A stretch of 64,000 nt of DNA from Photobacterium sanguinicancri (GCF_024346675.1 NZ_AP024850.1:2418001-2482000), one strand, 5' to 3'. Shown: positions 1 through 8,538, counted from the first letter of the stretch. Numbers and translations are program-made. The notes: generated by a model from the sequence alone, not told the origin.

Positions 1-383
1 TATTTTCAATCAATCAAACCTTCAATACCGTCACCGGTGGGATCTACAACTTATCGTTTGATTACTCTGCACGACGCAACAATCGTAATGAACAATTTGA
101 AGTTAGCGCTGGGGATTTTACTCAGATTTTGTCTAGCAACGTTCGCTTTAATTGGAATGATTTTGCCACTGAGTTTACAGCATTAAACAACTCAACGACC
201 CTTACGTTTACCTCTTTGAACAGAGGCACATTGGGGAATTTATTGGATAATGTCGTGGTAACGACTTCTCGGTTACCCATTCCAGAACCCGATTTAATCT
301 TTCCGCTGATTTTGCTTATTGCCTTTGCCCTATTTCGTTATCAATACCATAGAGCGCGTAAATCACACCGTTTTAACCGCTGA
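1..383 (+). CDS. 3' part of a surface protein with a PEP-CTERM-like tail (truncated by window edge)
   Basis: The reading frame is open from the left edge to the TGA stop, so the true start lies outside the window. The visible part (about 126 residues) is rich in beta-strand-like Ser/Thr/Asn stretches. Its GGIYNLSFDYSARR stretch resembles the sandwich domains of DUF642-type or other carbohydrate-binding secreted proteins. The end has the three parts of an exosortase sorting signal: a PEP motif (IPEPD), a hydrophobic segment (LIFPLILLIAFALF), and a basic tail (HRARKSHR). In that family the tail is cut and the protein transferred to the envelope or exopolysaccharide by an exosortase. No exosortase gene is visible here. 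A simple C-terminal membrane anchor is the alternative. Confidence 0.6.
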   Translation, partial: FSINQTFNTVTGGIYNLSFDYSARRNNRNEQFEVSAGDFTQILSSNVRFNWNDFATEFTALNNSTTLTFTSLNRGTLGNLLDNVVVTTSRLPIPEPDLIFPLILLIAFALFRYQYHRARKSHRFNR

Positions 384-406
384 TATAAATCATCATTGCC
401 CAATCG

Positions 407-441
407 AAAAAAAACGCCTGTCATAAACACAGGCGTTTTTT
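407..441 (+). terminator. Rho-independent terminator of the left-edge gene
   Basis: An 11-bp perfect stem (AAAACGCCTGT / ACAGGCGTTTT, 411-421 with 429-439) with a 7-base loop is followed by a T run, 25 bases after the stop codon of the left-edge gene. The A run on the other side could let it also act on the minus strand. Confidence 0.85.
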
Positions 442-465
442 ATAATCAAAATTAGAACAAACGCA

Positions 466-505
466 TAAAAATAGAGGCTTGATGCCGACTTCTCGTGAGC
501 CTCTA
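466..505 (-). terminator. Terminator of the CcmI/NrfG-like gene
   Basis: On the minus strand, TAGAGGCT (498-505 reversed) pairs with AGCCTCTA (472-479 reversed), and the right arm is followed by TTTTTATG. It lies just downstream of the stop codon at 530. Confidence 0.7.
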
Positions 506-529
506 GCATGCCTTTAGATAATAGAGAAA

Positions 530-1219
530 CTACATCATTTTCTTAGCGCGATTAATGGCAGTAATTAAAGCCACGCGATCAGCATCTGGATGCTCACTAT
601 CAAGAATTTGTACCCAAGTATCTATCGCTTTTTGGTAACGCGCGGACATAAAATATTCAGAACCAAGTAAGGTTAATGCTGGAAAATTATTAGTGTCTAA
701 TACTAATGCACGATCTAATAGCTGTTGAATATCTGCCGTAATTCGCTGGCCATTTTTGTAATACAAAGCTGTCGCCAATGCTGAATAGATATTGGCTTGA
801 GGATCAATACTCAAACGTCTGGCATAATCAAATGAAATTACCGCTTCCTCAAAAGCATTGGTATACATATACGCATTGCCTAATGCATACCATAGTTCGC
901 CGTCTTGTTTATCTTCAATGATTTTTGCTTGAATCGCTTTAATTCGCTGTTGATTCACTTCGTCAGTCGACAACCCCGAAAATTCATCAATTGGGTGGAC
1001 TAAGGTGTTGGCTTTATAAGTAAAGTTAGGAGTCCCCAAAAAGGCATAGCCAACCATAGATACAGAGGCGAGACACAAACAAATGAGTATTGGCACTTTT
1101 CGCGATTCTGATGAGTGATTACGCACATGCCACCCGATAATAATAGCGGCAATGACTATCACGACAGTAATGATCGTGGCCCATATTTCTAGTCCAATAC
1201 TACTTCCTTGTTCCAACAT
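530..1219 (-). CDS. CcmI/NrfG-like TPR membrane protein of cytochrome c biogenesis
   Basis: This 229-residue protein has two predicted membrane helices near the N-terminus (about residues 8-32 and 41-60) and then a soluble C-terminal part with tetratricopeptide repeats. One repeat is plain in GELWYALGNAYMYTNAFEEA and another in ALTLLGSEYFMSARYQKAI. This is the layout of CcmI and of NrfG-type proteins, which hold apocytochrome c in the periplasm for haem attachment. I chose the internal ATG at 1219 over an upstream start at 1267 because AGGTGCGAG sits directly before it and the protein then begins close to the first membrane helix. No other cytochrome maturation genes are next to it, so its exact partner is unknown; it may be a general TPR anchor. 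Confidence 0.65.
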   Translation of the reverse strand: MLEQGSSIGLEIWATIITVVIVIAAIIIGWHVRNHSSESRKVPILICLCLASVSMVGYAFLGTPNFTYKANTLVHPIDEFSGLSTDEVNQQRIKAIQAKIIEDKQDGELWYALGNAYMYTNAFEEAVISFDYARRLSIDPQANIYSALATALYYKNGQRITADIQQLLDRALVLDTNNFPALTLLGSEYFMSARYQKAIDTWVQILDSEHPDADRVALITAINRAKKMM

Positions 1220-1295
1220 CTCGCACCTATTTTTAAAACTGTAAGTAAGGTATACCACAGGCATCATTTTACGGTGCTAATGTGGATCAACTCAT

Positions 1296-1329
1296 AAAAA
1301 TAAAGGCAGCACTGAAGGCTACCTTTGTG
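1296..1329 (-). terminator. Terminator of the MOSC gene
   Basis: On the minus strand AAAGGTAGC pairs with GCTGCCTTT across a 7-base loop (one mismatch), followed by ATTTTTAT. It separates the MOSC gene from the CcmI/NrfG-like gene. Confidence 0.7.
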
Positions 1330-1362
1330 ATGTTGATCAGATGCCTACCTACGGCGCTCTAG

Positions 1363-2064
1363 TTAAACACGCAACTCGCCAAACAACCGATAATCCCAGA
1401 CTTCGACTTCGCCAGTCACTAGACGTTTTTCGGCCGTATCACGCCATTTCTGAGTCAATTTGTCACTCGCTACAATTTTGGCTAAACCATCTGCATTCAA
1501 GGGATCATTGAAAAAATAATCAGCAACTTGCTTTACGGTTAACGCCGATTCATCACGGGATAATAAAACCAAATCATCATCTTGGCTTACATAACCCGTT
1601 TGAATAACACGGTACAACCAACCACAATAGCTAAGCTGTTGCATTTGCTCTGACATCCCTTCTGCGTTCCAACGAACATTCAGCTTATAGCATGGTGAAC
1701 GTGGCTGGCTCACTTCGATAATCGCTTCGCCCCACTGATAGCGATCGCCAATACAGACAGTATGTTCTTTCATACCCACGGTGCTGATATTCTCGCCCAT
1801 ACCCGGCGCTTGCCAACCACGATCAGGAAACTGACTTTGCCAGTAGGCATAGTGCTCTGCTGGGTACTGGTGAAGTGCTCGCTCGACACCACCATGATGC
1901 TTAGGATCTGCACACTCATCGCCTTGCAAACCAACTTCTGATAGGAAAATACGCGCTGTCGCTTGCTGCTTATCGAGCGCCGTCTCAAAACCAAAGGCGG
2001 TATTTATTTTACCAACAGAAACTTGTTGTACTTTCACCGACTGAACCTGCGTTTTTCCTATCAT
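1363..2064 (-). CDS. yiiM: YiiM-like MOSC-domain protein
   Basis: The 233-residue protein has the YiiM layout: a MOSC domain (about residues 20-165) and a C-terminal helical '3-alpha' domain (about 165-215). The family signatures GDECADPKHHGG and SQPRSPCYKL are visible; the Cys of the latter (C125) is at the position expected to hold molybdenum. Escherichia coli YiiM is a molybdenum-cofactor protein that reduces N-hydroxylated base analogues with electrons from a flavin or ferredoxin reductase. The start ATG has a good ribosome site (AAGGATAAG). It forms a single-gene unit with its own terminator. Substrate specificity in this organism is inferred from the family only. Confidence 0.85.
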   Translation of the reverse strand: MIGKTQVQSVKVQQVSVGKINTAFGFETALDKQQATARIFLSEVGLQGDECADPKHHGGVERALHQYPAEHYAYWQSQFPDRGWQAPGMGENISTVGMKEHTVCIGDRYQWGEAIIEVSQPRSPCYKLNVRWNAEGMSEQMQQLSYCGWLYRVIQTGYVSQDDDLVLLSRDESALTVKQVADYFFNDPLNADGLAKIVASDKLTQKWRDTAEKRLVTGEVEVWDYRLFGELRV

Positions 2065-2126
2065 TACTTATCCTTAACCTTCAATGACACTCTCACTGTT
2101 AACAAGAGCTCTCTATATTTATCAGA

Positions 2127-2156
2127 TACAAAAAAGGCTCCGATTAGGAGCCTTCA
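2127..2156 (-). terminator. Terminator of the amrS-glutaredoxin unit
   Basis: Minus-strand stem AAGGCTCC / GGAGCCTT (2134-2141 with 2147-2154) with a 5-base loop runs into a T tract. It lies 10 bases after the glutaredoxin stop codon. Confidence 0.9.
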
Positions 2157-2165
2157 AGTTAAGCC

Positions 2166-2627
2166 TTACAGCTCAAAGTCACTCATGTCGGCATCCGCCG
2201 CATCATCTTGGCGGGCCAAGAAAGCAACAAGGTCATCGTGACCACCGATGTATTTACCATCAAGGATAATTTGCGGCACTGTACGTACTGTTGTATTCGC
2301 AGCTTTTTCAATGAACTCAATCATTTCTGGCTTCTCAAGATCCGTACCTAGTACTAATGTTTTGTACTCTGTACCACGATCATCAAGAAGGTCTTTCGCT
2401 TTTACACAAAACGGGCAACGTGGCTGAGTAATTACAAGGTTATTAAAACCTGACAGTTGTTCGATAGTCATTGATGGTGTTGATTCTGACATAGTATTTA
2501 GCTCTGCTGTGGTAACAGTCTTCTGTTGAGGCTGACTTACATATTGATAAGCTACGTAAGATAAAGCAAAGCACAAGATGAGTAAAACATTACGCACTGA
2601 AAATAAGCGCGACGCGGCGGCTGACAT
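2166..2627 (-). CDS. Membrane-anchored glutaredoxin
   Basis: The 153-residue protein starts with a single predicted membrane helix (about residues 12-30, NVLLILCFALSYVAYQYV). A short Ser/Thr-rich linker follows, then a glutaredoxin fold (about residues 60-140) with the dithiol site C71-P-F-C74. The TVPQ loop with its cis-proline and the GGHDD glutathione-binding turn are both present. Most glutaredoxins are soluble, so the anchor is notable; by the positive-inside rule (SRLFSVR before the helix) the redox domain would face the periplasm. GGAG lies upstream of the start. It begins only 23 bases after the stop of the AmmeMemoRadiSam radical SAM gene, with no terminator between, so the two are probably co-transcribed. 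The substrate is unknown. Confidence 0.85.
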   Translation of the reverse strand: MSAAASRLFSVRNVLLILCFALSYVAYQYVSQPQQKTVTTAELNTMSESTPSMTIEQLSGFNNLVITQPRCPFCVKAKDLLDDRGTEYKTLVLGTDLEKPEMIEFIEKAANTTVRTVPQIILDGKYIGGHDDLVAFLARQDDAADADMSDFEL

Positions 2628-2650
2628 ATATATCTCCGATAGAATCAGTA

Positions 2651-3748
2651 TTATTTGCCAATTCTAATCGGTATTCTCTGACGACCAAAGCGCTTTTTGC
2701 TTGACGTGAAACGTCCAGCAATTTCACCACCGCAATGCAAGCACATACCCAGCCCAGAAACTCGATATTCACTTAGCTGATACCAATCTCTTTCAATCAC
2801 CCGCTGGTGACAATGAGGACAATAAGTGCTGGCACCTTCTACATCGTGTACATTACCGACATAGACATAGTTCAATCCCTGTTTAATTGCTATTTCTCTG
2901 GCTCTTAATAAGGTTGAAGGTGGTGTGCGAGGTTTGTCCGTCATTTTAAAGTCAGGATGAAAAGCACTAAAGTGCAAAGGCGTATTAGCTCCAAGATTAT
3001 CGAAAATCCATCGCGACATCGCTTCTATTTCCGCTACGCTGTCATTTTCATCGGGTATCAGTAAGGTAGTGATTTCAAACCAAACCTTTGTCTCATTTTT
3101 AAGGTATAACAGCGTATCAAGTACAGGAGCTAATTGCCCTAAACATACTTTGCGATAGAAACGTTCGGTGAATGCTTTCAAATCAATATTAGCGGCATCC
3201 ATGTGTTCAAAAAACGCATGCCGCGGCAATGGGTTCACATAGCCAGCACTCACTGCCACACTATTGATCCCCAACTCGCGACAAGCAATAGCGGTATCAC
3301 GGGCATACTCAAGGAAAATTACGGGATCATTATAAGTAAAGGCAATGCTCTCACAATTATGTTGTTTTGCTGCCAGCGCAATCTGTTCTGGCATCGCTTG
3401 CGATCCCAATGTATCAATCTGGCGCGATTTACTGATGCTCCAATTCTGGCAAAATTTACATCCTAAGTTGCAACCTGCTGTACCAAAAGAGAGTACAGAA
3501 CTCCCCGGGTAGAAATGATTAAGAGGTTTCTTTTCAATAGGATCAATACAAAAACCACTCGATCGTCCGTAGCTTGTTAAGATGATCTCACCTTGATGAG
3601 CGGCACGAACAAAACATGCACCTCGCTTTCCTTCTCGTAACTTGCAAAATCGAGGGCACAAGTCGCACTGAATACGGCCATCATCCAATCGGTGCCAATA
3701 CTGGGTACGTACAAATTGAGGCGGTAACGTTGAAGTAGTATTACTCAT
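2651..3748 (-). CDS. amrS: AmmeMemoRadiSam system radical SAM enzyme
   Basis: The 365-residue protein carries the radical SAM cluster motif CNLGCKFC (CX3CX2C, about residues 93-100), which binds the 4Fe-4S cluster that cleaves S-adenosylmethionine. Ahead of it is an N-terminal cysteine group (CDLCPRFC and a later GACF). The end has two CXXC pairs (YCPHC and MCLHC) that look like a zinc ribbon or an extra cluster site. These features and the length fit the AmmeMemoRadiSam radical SAM family. The reaction it performs is not known. It is divergent from the Memo-like and AMMECR1-like partners, 78 bases away. I chose the ATG at 3748; a GTG at 3760 is also possible, and neither has a strong ribosome site. 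Confidence 0.93.
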   Translation of the reverse strand: MSNTTSTLPPQFVRTQYWHRLDDGRIQCDLCPRFCKLREGKRGACFVRAAHQGEIILTSYGRSSGFCIDPIEKKPLNHFYPGSSVLSFGTAGCNLGCKFCQNWSISKSRQIDTLGSQAMPEQIALAAKQHNCESIAFTYNDPVIFLEYARDTAIACRELGINSVAVSAGYVNPLPRHAFFEHMDAANIDLKAFTERFYRKVCLGQLAPVLDTLLYLKNETKVWFEITTLLIPDENDSVAEIEAMSRWIFDNLGANTPLHFSAFHPDFKMTDKPRTPPSTLLRAREIAIKQGLNYVYVGNVHDVEGASTYCPHCHQRVIERDWYQLSEYRVSGLGMCLHCGGEIAGRFTSSKKRFGRQRIPIRIGK

Positions 3749-3826
3749 CACAATAAACACATCTTGTTGGCTTATAAGAAGTTTTTATACCTATAATTAA
3801 TATAGCTCTTTGAAGGAAACATGCTT

Positions 3827-4642
3827 ATGAATATTCGCCACCCCGCTGTTGCAGGGCGGTTTTATGATGGTTCACCAACCCAGTTGAAAGAACAACTGGA
3901 TGATTGGTTATTACCGCCATTAAATGCTGAAAATAAGCACATCGCAGACGTTGCTCAAACGGAGTTACGCGCGCTTATTGTTCCTCATGCTGGGTATCTA
4001 TTTTCAGGACAAGTTGCGGCTGCAGCCTACCAACACCTTCGTGAATATGCAGATACCATCAAGCACGTTATTCTCATCGGGCCAAGTCATCGGTATTTTT
4101 TTCAAGGTTGTGCTTTACCTACAGCATCAAAATTTTCAACGCCACTTGGTAATGTCACATTAAATACACAAACTATTGCTACCCTGAGTGAGATAGAAGA
4201 TTTTGAACTCTCAGAGCAAACCCATGCGTTAGAGCACAGCCTAGAAGTACAACTACCCTTTCTTCAAACAGTACTGCGTAATTTCAGTCTATTACCCATA
4301 TTAACGAGCAATGTATCACCCGCTAAATTAGCCAAATTAATTGACCCTTTGTGGCGTTCTAATGACACTTTATTAGTTGTTAGCAGTGATTTAAGTCACT
4401 TCCACCCATACCACAAAGCGCAGCAAATAGATCGTAACACTTGCGACCTTATTGAGCACTTTGAGCCGACATTAACACCCGAACAGGCTTGCGGATCAAC
4501 GGGAATCAACATGTTGTTATTATTGGCGAAACAGCGAGGATATAAGCTTACAAGATTAGCACTAAACAACTCTGGCGACACCGCTGGAAATAAGGAGAAA
4601 GTCGTTGGATATGTCAGCTACCTCATATCAAACACTGAATAA
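3827..4642 (+). CDS. amrB: AmmeMemoRadiSam system protein B (Memo-like)
   Basis: The start RHPAVAGRFYDG and the motifs VPHAGYLFSG, GPSHRYFF, EHSLEVQLPFLQ and SSDLSHFH identify the MEMO1 family, whose fold resembles non-haem iron extradiol dioxygenases. The three residues that form the metal or active site in human MEMO1 (His49, His81, Cys244) appear to be kept as H54, H88 and C222 (ACGSTG). The protein is 271 residues, normal for the family. AAGGAA precedes two in-frame ATGs; the second (3827) fits the family's short N-terminus, the first (3821) is also possible. The gene overlaps the AMMECR1-like gene at its 3' end. The bacterial function is unknown. Confidence 0.93.
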   Translation: MNIRHPAVAGRFYDGSPTQLKEQLDDWLLPPLNAENKHIADVAQTELRALIVPHAGYLFSGQVAAAAYQHLREYADTIKHVILIGPSHRYFFQGCALPTASKFSTPLGNVTLNTQTIATLSEIEDFELSEQTHALEHSLEVQLPFLQTVLRNFSLLPILTSNVSPAKLAKLIDPLWRSNDTLLVVSSDLSHFHPYHKAQQIDRNTCDLIEHFEPTLTPEQACGSTGINMLLLLAKQRGYKLTRLALNNSGDTAGNKEKVVGYVSYLISNTE

Positions 4643-5198
4643 AGGGGAACTAACCCAACTGTTAGACATTGCTCGCGAAGCGATTCGTGGTCACTTTTCT
4701 TCAGGGTTACCAAAATCACCTGAATACAGTTTATACGGACGTAAATTACTGGCTCCTGCTGCGTGTTTTGTCACGCTTGAGGTAAGTGGTCAATTACAAG
4801 GCTGCTTAGGCTCAACTGCTGCACATTCACCTTTGGTACTTGAAGTACATAATAAAGCGCGTGCTAGCGCGTACCAAGATCGCCGCTTCATGCCATTAAC
4901 AGAAGATCAACTCAGCCAATTAACCATTGAAATATCAGTCCTTACCACGCCTAAAGTGCAAGAAATCGATTCAGAACAAGCGCTCATTGATTTCTTATCA
5001 GTGAACAAAGTGGGCGTGATTTTAACCGATAACCACCAGCAAGCTCTGTTCCTACCACAAGTATGGAAAAAGCTAAAATCACCAACAAATTTTATTAAGC
5101 AATTAAAAGTAAAAGCTGGCTGGAATGCAAATTACTGGTCTAGCAACATCAAAGTAAAAACGTTTGATGTCACTAGTATTAAAGGGAAGTTTTACTGA
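4605..5198 (+). CDS. amrA: AmmeMemoRadiSam system protein A (AMMECR1-like)
   Basis: This is an AMMECR1-family protein of 197 residues. The core family motif appears as LQGCLGST (usually L-R/Q-G-C-I/L-G), followed by the typical HNKARASAYQDRRFMPLT stretch. The C-terminal KAGWNANYW segment is also family-like. The gene starts inside the end of amrB. TTG at 4605 has AAGGAG at an ideal 7-base distance; ATG at 4611 is the alternative and gives a protein two residues shorter. Either start means a 32-38 base overlap and probable translational coupling. The biochemical role of AMMECR1 proteins is not established; the conserved Cys suggests a catalytic or ligand role. Confidence 0.93.
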   Translation: MDMSATSYQTLNKGELTQLLDIAREAIRGHFSSGLPKSPEYSLYGRKLLAPAACFVTLEVSGQLQGCLGSTAAHSPLVLEVHNKARASAYQDRRFMPLTEDQLSQLTIEISVLTTPKVQEIDSEQALIDFLSVNKVGVILTDNHQQALFLPQVWKKLKSPTNFIKQLKVKAGWNANYWSSNIKVKTFDVTSIKGKFY

Positions 5199-5228
5199 TT
5201 GGATGATTTTACATTTTTAATATAATAG

Positions 5229-5258
5229 AAAAGGAGCGCTGTTATAGCGCTCCTTTTT
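5229..5258. terminator. Bidirectional terminator between amrA and the DUF3541-like gene
   Basis: A perfect 12-bp stem (AAAAGGAGCGCT / AGCGCTCCTTTT) with a 5-base loop has T runs in both directions, between two convergent genes. Confidence 0.92.
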
Positions 5259-5289
5259 AGTACAACCCAATTCTCGTAAAAGTAGAAAG

Positions 5290-6429
5290 TCAGTTCAAAT
5301 TACCCTTAGCTACTAACCCATAAGGCACTGAGCTAAATATCTTAGGTTGATTATTAACCGTTGGTGCAACATGGGGCTGCTGCCAGTCCAGTAACATAAT
5401 GGCTAATACATTGCGGTGTTCGCCGTGAACTAATCCAAAGTCACCATCAACCGATGGCACCATTCCTTTTTCTTTATTAATAGAAGATTGAATCGCTTTA
5501 CGCATTGCAAGCACAACAGGGTCACCGTCTTTGCCTGCCAATAAGAAGTTAATGCCCACTTCGGCTAATACATCTTCTTTCGAGCGCTTTAAAATAGTAT
5601 CGACATTTTTACGGTAATAATCGTAGATCCACTGGAAATCACTTTCTTTAATTGGATGCTGATAATATTCACTGGCGGCAAAAATAATATGTGTCATGCC
5701 GTAGATCTTATTCATGTACTGCTGATCGGTCAGTGTGCTGTCTAAGCTATCTGGGTAGGCCTGTTTAAACGCAACAATAAAATCATCAACCACATCCTGT
5801 TCACCTAATTGACGTAACCAATATACTTGGTTGGCAAGCTGAGCCGCCCATGCATGGATCATCTCGGTATCTGTCGCGTATTTTTTGAAATCGTATCGAC
5901 GAATGATTTCTCGTAGTTTGTGGTCTTCTTTATGCTGTAAGCCATATTCATTGGCACGCGCCATTGACCCTAACAAGCCAACACCAAGATAAATATATTC
6001 GGGCATCTTCTTGGTAGCAGCATAACGGCGCTGACTTCGCTCATCTTTATCGCCGACATATTCATCAAGACGTTTTTGCGAATAAGTTGCGATTTGCTCT
6101 GGCGTGTTCATTTCATAAGCCACGGTATTCAACTTACTTGCCACTCTCGCCATATCTGCCCATATCGCTGATTGATATTTTGGGTCGAGCGTTTGGCGAT
6201 ACATACGCAAACCATAATGCCCCATTTTGAAGGCTGGCAGAGTGTAAAGTTGTGGCTCGTAAGTGTCTCGGATCAACTGAGCGTCTTGCTTAAAGCTAAC
6301 TACTTGGCTAGCGATAACTTGCGATGGCGTTTCTAGCTTTGTGGGCGCCAGTTCAGCATGAGCTGCATAGGCAAATAAACTGCCACTAATCGCAATAACT
6401 GATGCTATGTATTTCAAACCGAATTTCAT
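5290..6429 (-). CDS. Secreted DUF3541-like protein of unknown function
   Basis: A 379-residue protein begins with a clear signal peptide (about residues 1-25, cut after YAAHA). The rest is mostly helical and has many Tyr and charged residues but no membrane segment. I recognise it as resembling the DUF3541 proteins that are common in Vibrionaceae; this is from memory of the family and needs a profile search. No catalytic motif stands out. A repeated helical pattern with paired aromatic and acidic residues could suggest an alpha/alpha-barrel. The start is supported by GAGGGA six bases upstream. It stands alone between terminators. Confidence 0.65.
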   Translation of the reverse strand: MKFGLKYIASVIAISGSLFAYAAHAELAPTKLETPSQVIASQVVSFKQDAQLIRDTYEPQLYTLPAFKMGHYGLRMYRQTLDPKYQSAIWADMARVASKLNTVAYEMNTPEQIATYSQKRLDEYVGDKDERSQRRYAATKKMPEYIYLGVGLLGSMARANEYGLQHKEDHKLREIIRRYDFKKYATDTEMIHAWAAQLANQVYWLRQLGEQDVVDDFIVAFKQAYPDSLDSTLTDQQYMNKIYGMTHIIFAASEYYQHPIKESDFQWIYDYYRKNVDTILKRSKEDVLAEVGINFLLAGKDGDPVVLAMRKAIQSSINKEKGMVPSVDGDFGLVHGEHRNVLAIMLLDWQQPHVAPTVNNQPKIFSSVPYGLVAKGNLN

Positions 6430-6514
6430 GTATATCCCTCACCTTGATAGCGATTTTATGCTCAAGCTATCAGCAAGATTATTGGTTTACGTCACTGTAG
6501 TGTCAATTTTCACC

Positions 6515-7630
6515 TTATAGGCGAATATCAATCCACACTAACCGATGATCTGAGCCAGCTTGCGGTCGCTCTCTTCCTTTATCATCAACCACTAATGAGC
6601 GCATAAGATCTTTTCGATCTGGCCAAAATACCCCACTGTTCGTCACAGACAAATCAGCAGAGGGTAAGACATAATCCAACCTTAATCCTGATAAATGCGT
6701 CCATTCTGAAGCTCGCCCAATACGTGTCTGCCAAAGGCGTACAAACCGACTCCCGACACTTTTAGGCGTTTTCTTGCCACTACTGACCGTATGATTGATA
6801 CGAGGATGATGAAGCAACTGTTTAATCGCGCTTTTACTGCCATCACCGTCGATAGAGTCAGCATTTAAATCACCCATCACAATAAACGACTCGGTTGACG
6901 CTAACCCCGCTTGAACACCTTTATCGTCATAGAGATAATCGGCATTATCGATAATATCAACAAGCAAGCGAAGCTCGTCATGATTACGGCGTAAGTTACG
7001 CTTTTCTTCACCATCAAAAACAGGCGGAGTGGGATGGCAGCACAGCAAGTGAATAGTACGGTCTTCGACTATGATTGGCAGGGCGATATGATTTTTAGAG
7101 GATAAACGAAATACATCTTTCGCCTCAGCGCTGTAATAAGCACTTGGCATTTGGTTGCCAGGCATATCTCGCCATAAGAAGTGCTGCCAACTACGCATCT
7201 GGCTCTCATCGAGGGGATAGCGTGACAAAATAACAAAACCATAATGACCATGGTGTTCACCAAAACCATAACCGTCTTCTGGCAAGGTGCACTTTCCATC
7301 ACGGTTAAAATCAACATCACTCAGCAAACCCGTATTTGTCGGGGGTAAATAACGATAGGGATAGGCAATGGGCGTTGTTGTACTGCCTGACTCTACTGGC
7401 TGTGCAACACCAAGATAATGGCAACAAAAGTTATCTAATGCTCCATCATCCCCCCCCTGTCCTGGGTGATCAAATTCACACAACAACAGAACATCTGGCC
7501 GAACATGTTGAATAATGGCTGCAATTTTTTTAAATCGTTCGGTATCAGAGCTAGCCGTCTGCGCTAAAATTTGCCCAGCAGTAGCTTGAGACATAGCAAC
7601 ATTAAATAAAGCAACACGCAAAGAAGACAA
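6515..7630 (-). CDS. Endonuclease/exonuclease/phosphatase (EEP) family protein
   Basis: The 371-residue protein shows the metal-dependent EEP fold of exonuclease III and phosphodiesterases. It has LLLCEFDHPG with the metal-binding Glu, HLLCCHPTPP, the central VMGDLNADS motif, and the catalytic GSDHRLVWID at the end. There is no signal peptide, so it probably acts in the cytoplasm. An insertion near residues 105-125 (DVDFNRDGKCTLPEDGYG) looks like a calcium-binding or EF-hand-like loop and is seen in some secreted or large EEP members. The start is uncertain: the frame begins with TTG and has no strong ribosome site. A TATAAT-like box lies about 25 bases upstream. The substrate (nucleic acid, phospholipid or sugar phosphate) cannot be told from sequence. 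Confidence 0.8.
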   Translation of the reverse strand: MSSLRVALFNVAMSQATAGQILAQTASSDTERFKKIAAIIQHVRPDVLLLCEFDHPGQGGDDGALDNFCCHYLGVAQPVESGSTTTPIAYPYRYLPPTNTGLLSDVDFNRDGKCTLPEDGYGFGEHHGHYGFVILSRYPLDESQMRSWQHFLWRDMPGNQMPSAYYSAEAKDVFRLSSKNHIALPIIVEDRTIHLLCCHPTPPVFDGEEKRNLRRNHDELRLLVDIIDNADYLYDDKGVQAGLASTESFIVMGDLNADSIDGDGSKSAIKQLLHHPRINHTVSSGKKTPKSVGSRFVRLWQTRIGRASEWTHLSGLRLDYVLPSADLSVTNSGVFWPDRKDLMRSLVVDDKGRERPQAGSDHRLVWIDIRL

Positions 7631-7738
7631 TGGGAATATTCCAGCAATAAAGATGAACGCATTATAGCGCCCATCCCTCTGATTTTTATACTTCTATTGC
7701 AAATACTAGTCGCGAGTATTGTGCTGATAACTAAAAAG

Positions 7739-8224
7739 CTAATCAACCAACTGCGAAATAGCTAGACGGATTTGATGGGCATCATCCATGGCTCTGTGCT
7801 TGGTTGGCCCTTGTGCTTCAAGTGCCAATTGAAAACTTGATCGCGCGATGCCATTTTCTTGCATTAACCAGTGCCCTACCTCTGTCAGCATAAAAGACGG
7901 ACGCATATGAGCCGCATGGTATAAACGGCCTAGCCAGAATAAATCCCATTGGCTATCACAAAATACAAACTCGAATTTCCCTAAAACCTTGTTAAGGTGC
8001 TGGCACACCTCAACGACTTGCTCACCTTTACGTTCAATGTCGCGACGAGAAAGGTGATGGATATGATTTTCTGCATAATCATCCCAATACTGCCACGCAT
8101 CACTTGATGATAATGGGTTGATCAACAAGCTTTCTCCTGTGCCATCTGGCAGAGAATAACCCACTTCAATTGGATAGGATTGATCAGACAAGCCCGAGGC
8201 TTCAAAATCTAATGTGGCCCACAT
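7739..8224 (-). CDS. DEDDh-type 3'-5' exonuclease
   Basis: The 161-residue protein has the DnaQ-like exonuclease core. The first motif is DFEASG (D6, E8), the second has Asp in FCDSQWD (D90/D94), and the third is HRAMDD (H143, D148), which makes it the DEDDh type. These residues bind two metals that hydrolyse 3' ends of DNA or RNA. It is shorter than most epsilon subunits and has no extra domain, so it is probably a stand-alone nuclease. I chose the ATG at 8224, directly behind GGGAGTG, because upstream sequence in frame (to 8293) has no family similarity and would precede the first motif by 23 extra residues. Confidence 0.85.
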   Translation of the reverse strand: MWATLDFEASGLSDQSYPIEVGYSLPDGTGESLLINPLSSSDAWQYWDDYAENHIHHLSRRDIERKGEQVVEVCQHLNKVLGKFEFVFCDSQWDLFWLGRLYHAAHMRPSFMLTEVGHWLMQENGIARSSFQLALEAQGPTKHRAMDDAHQIRLAISQLVD

Positions 8225-8538
8225 TGCACACTCCCTGTTATATGAGAAGGTTTTACTGCCGTACTCGAAACATCCGTTATCTCGGCGTACCACAACATTT
8301 GGTTAAATAGGGTATCTGGTCTTACACCTTTTCACCTTGCTAACCAGCAGCCATTCGACGTGCTATTCAACAAGAGAATCCGTGTTATCTATAATTCTAA
8401 ATGTAGACTTTATCTTAGTTGCTAGGGCAATTTATTCAGCAAAACTCGATCTTAAGACAAAAACTGTATCGGGTCATAGAAATGGGGGCTTAGGCTAGAT
8501 TACACTCAGACTGTTTTTAGATAACTGAATAATTTGCG

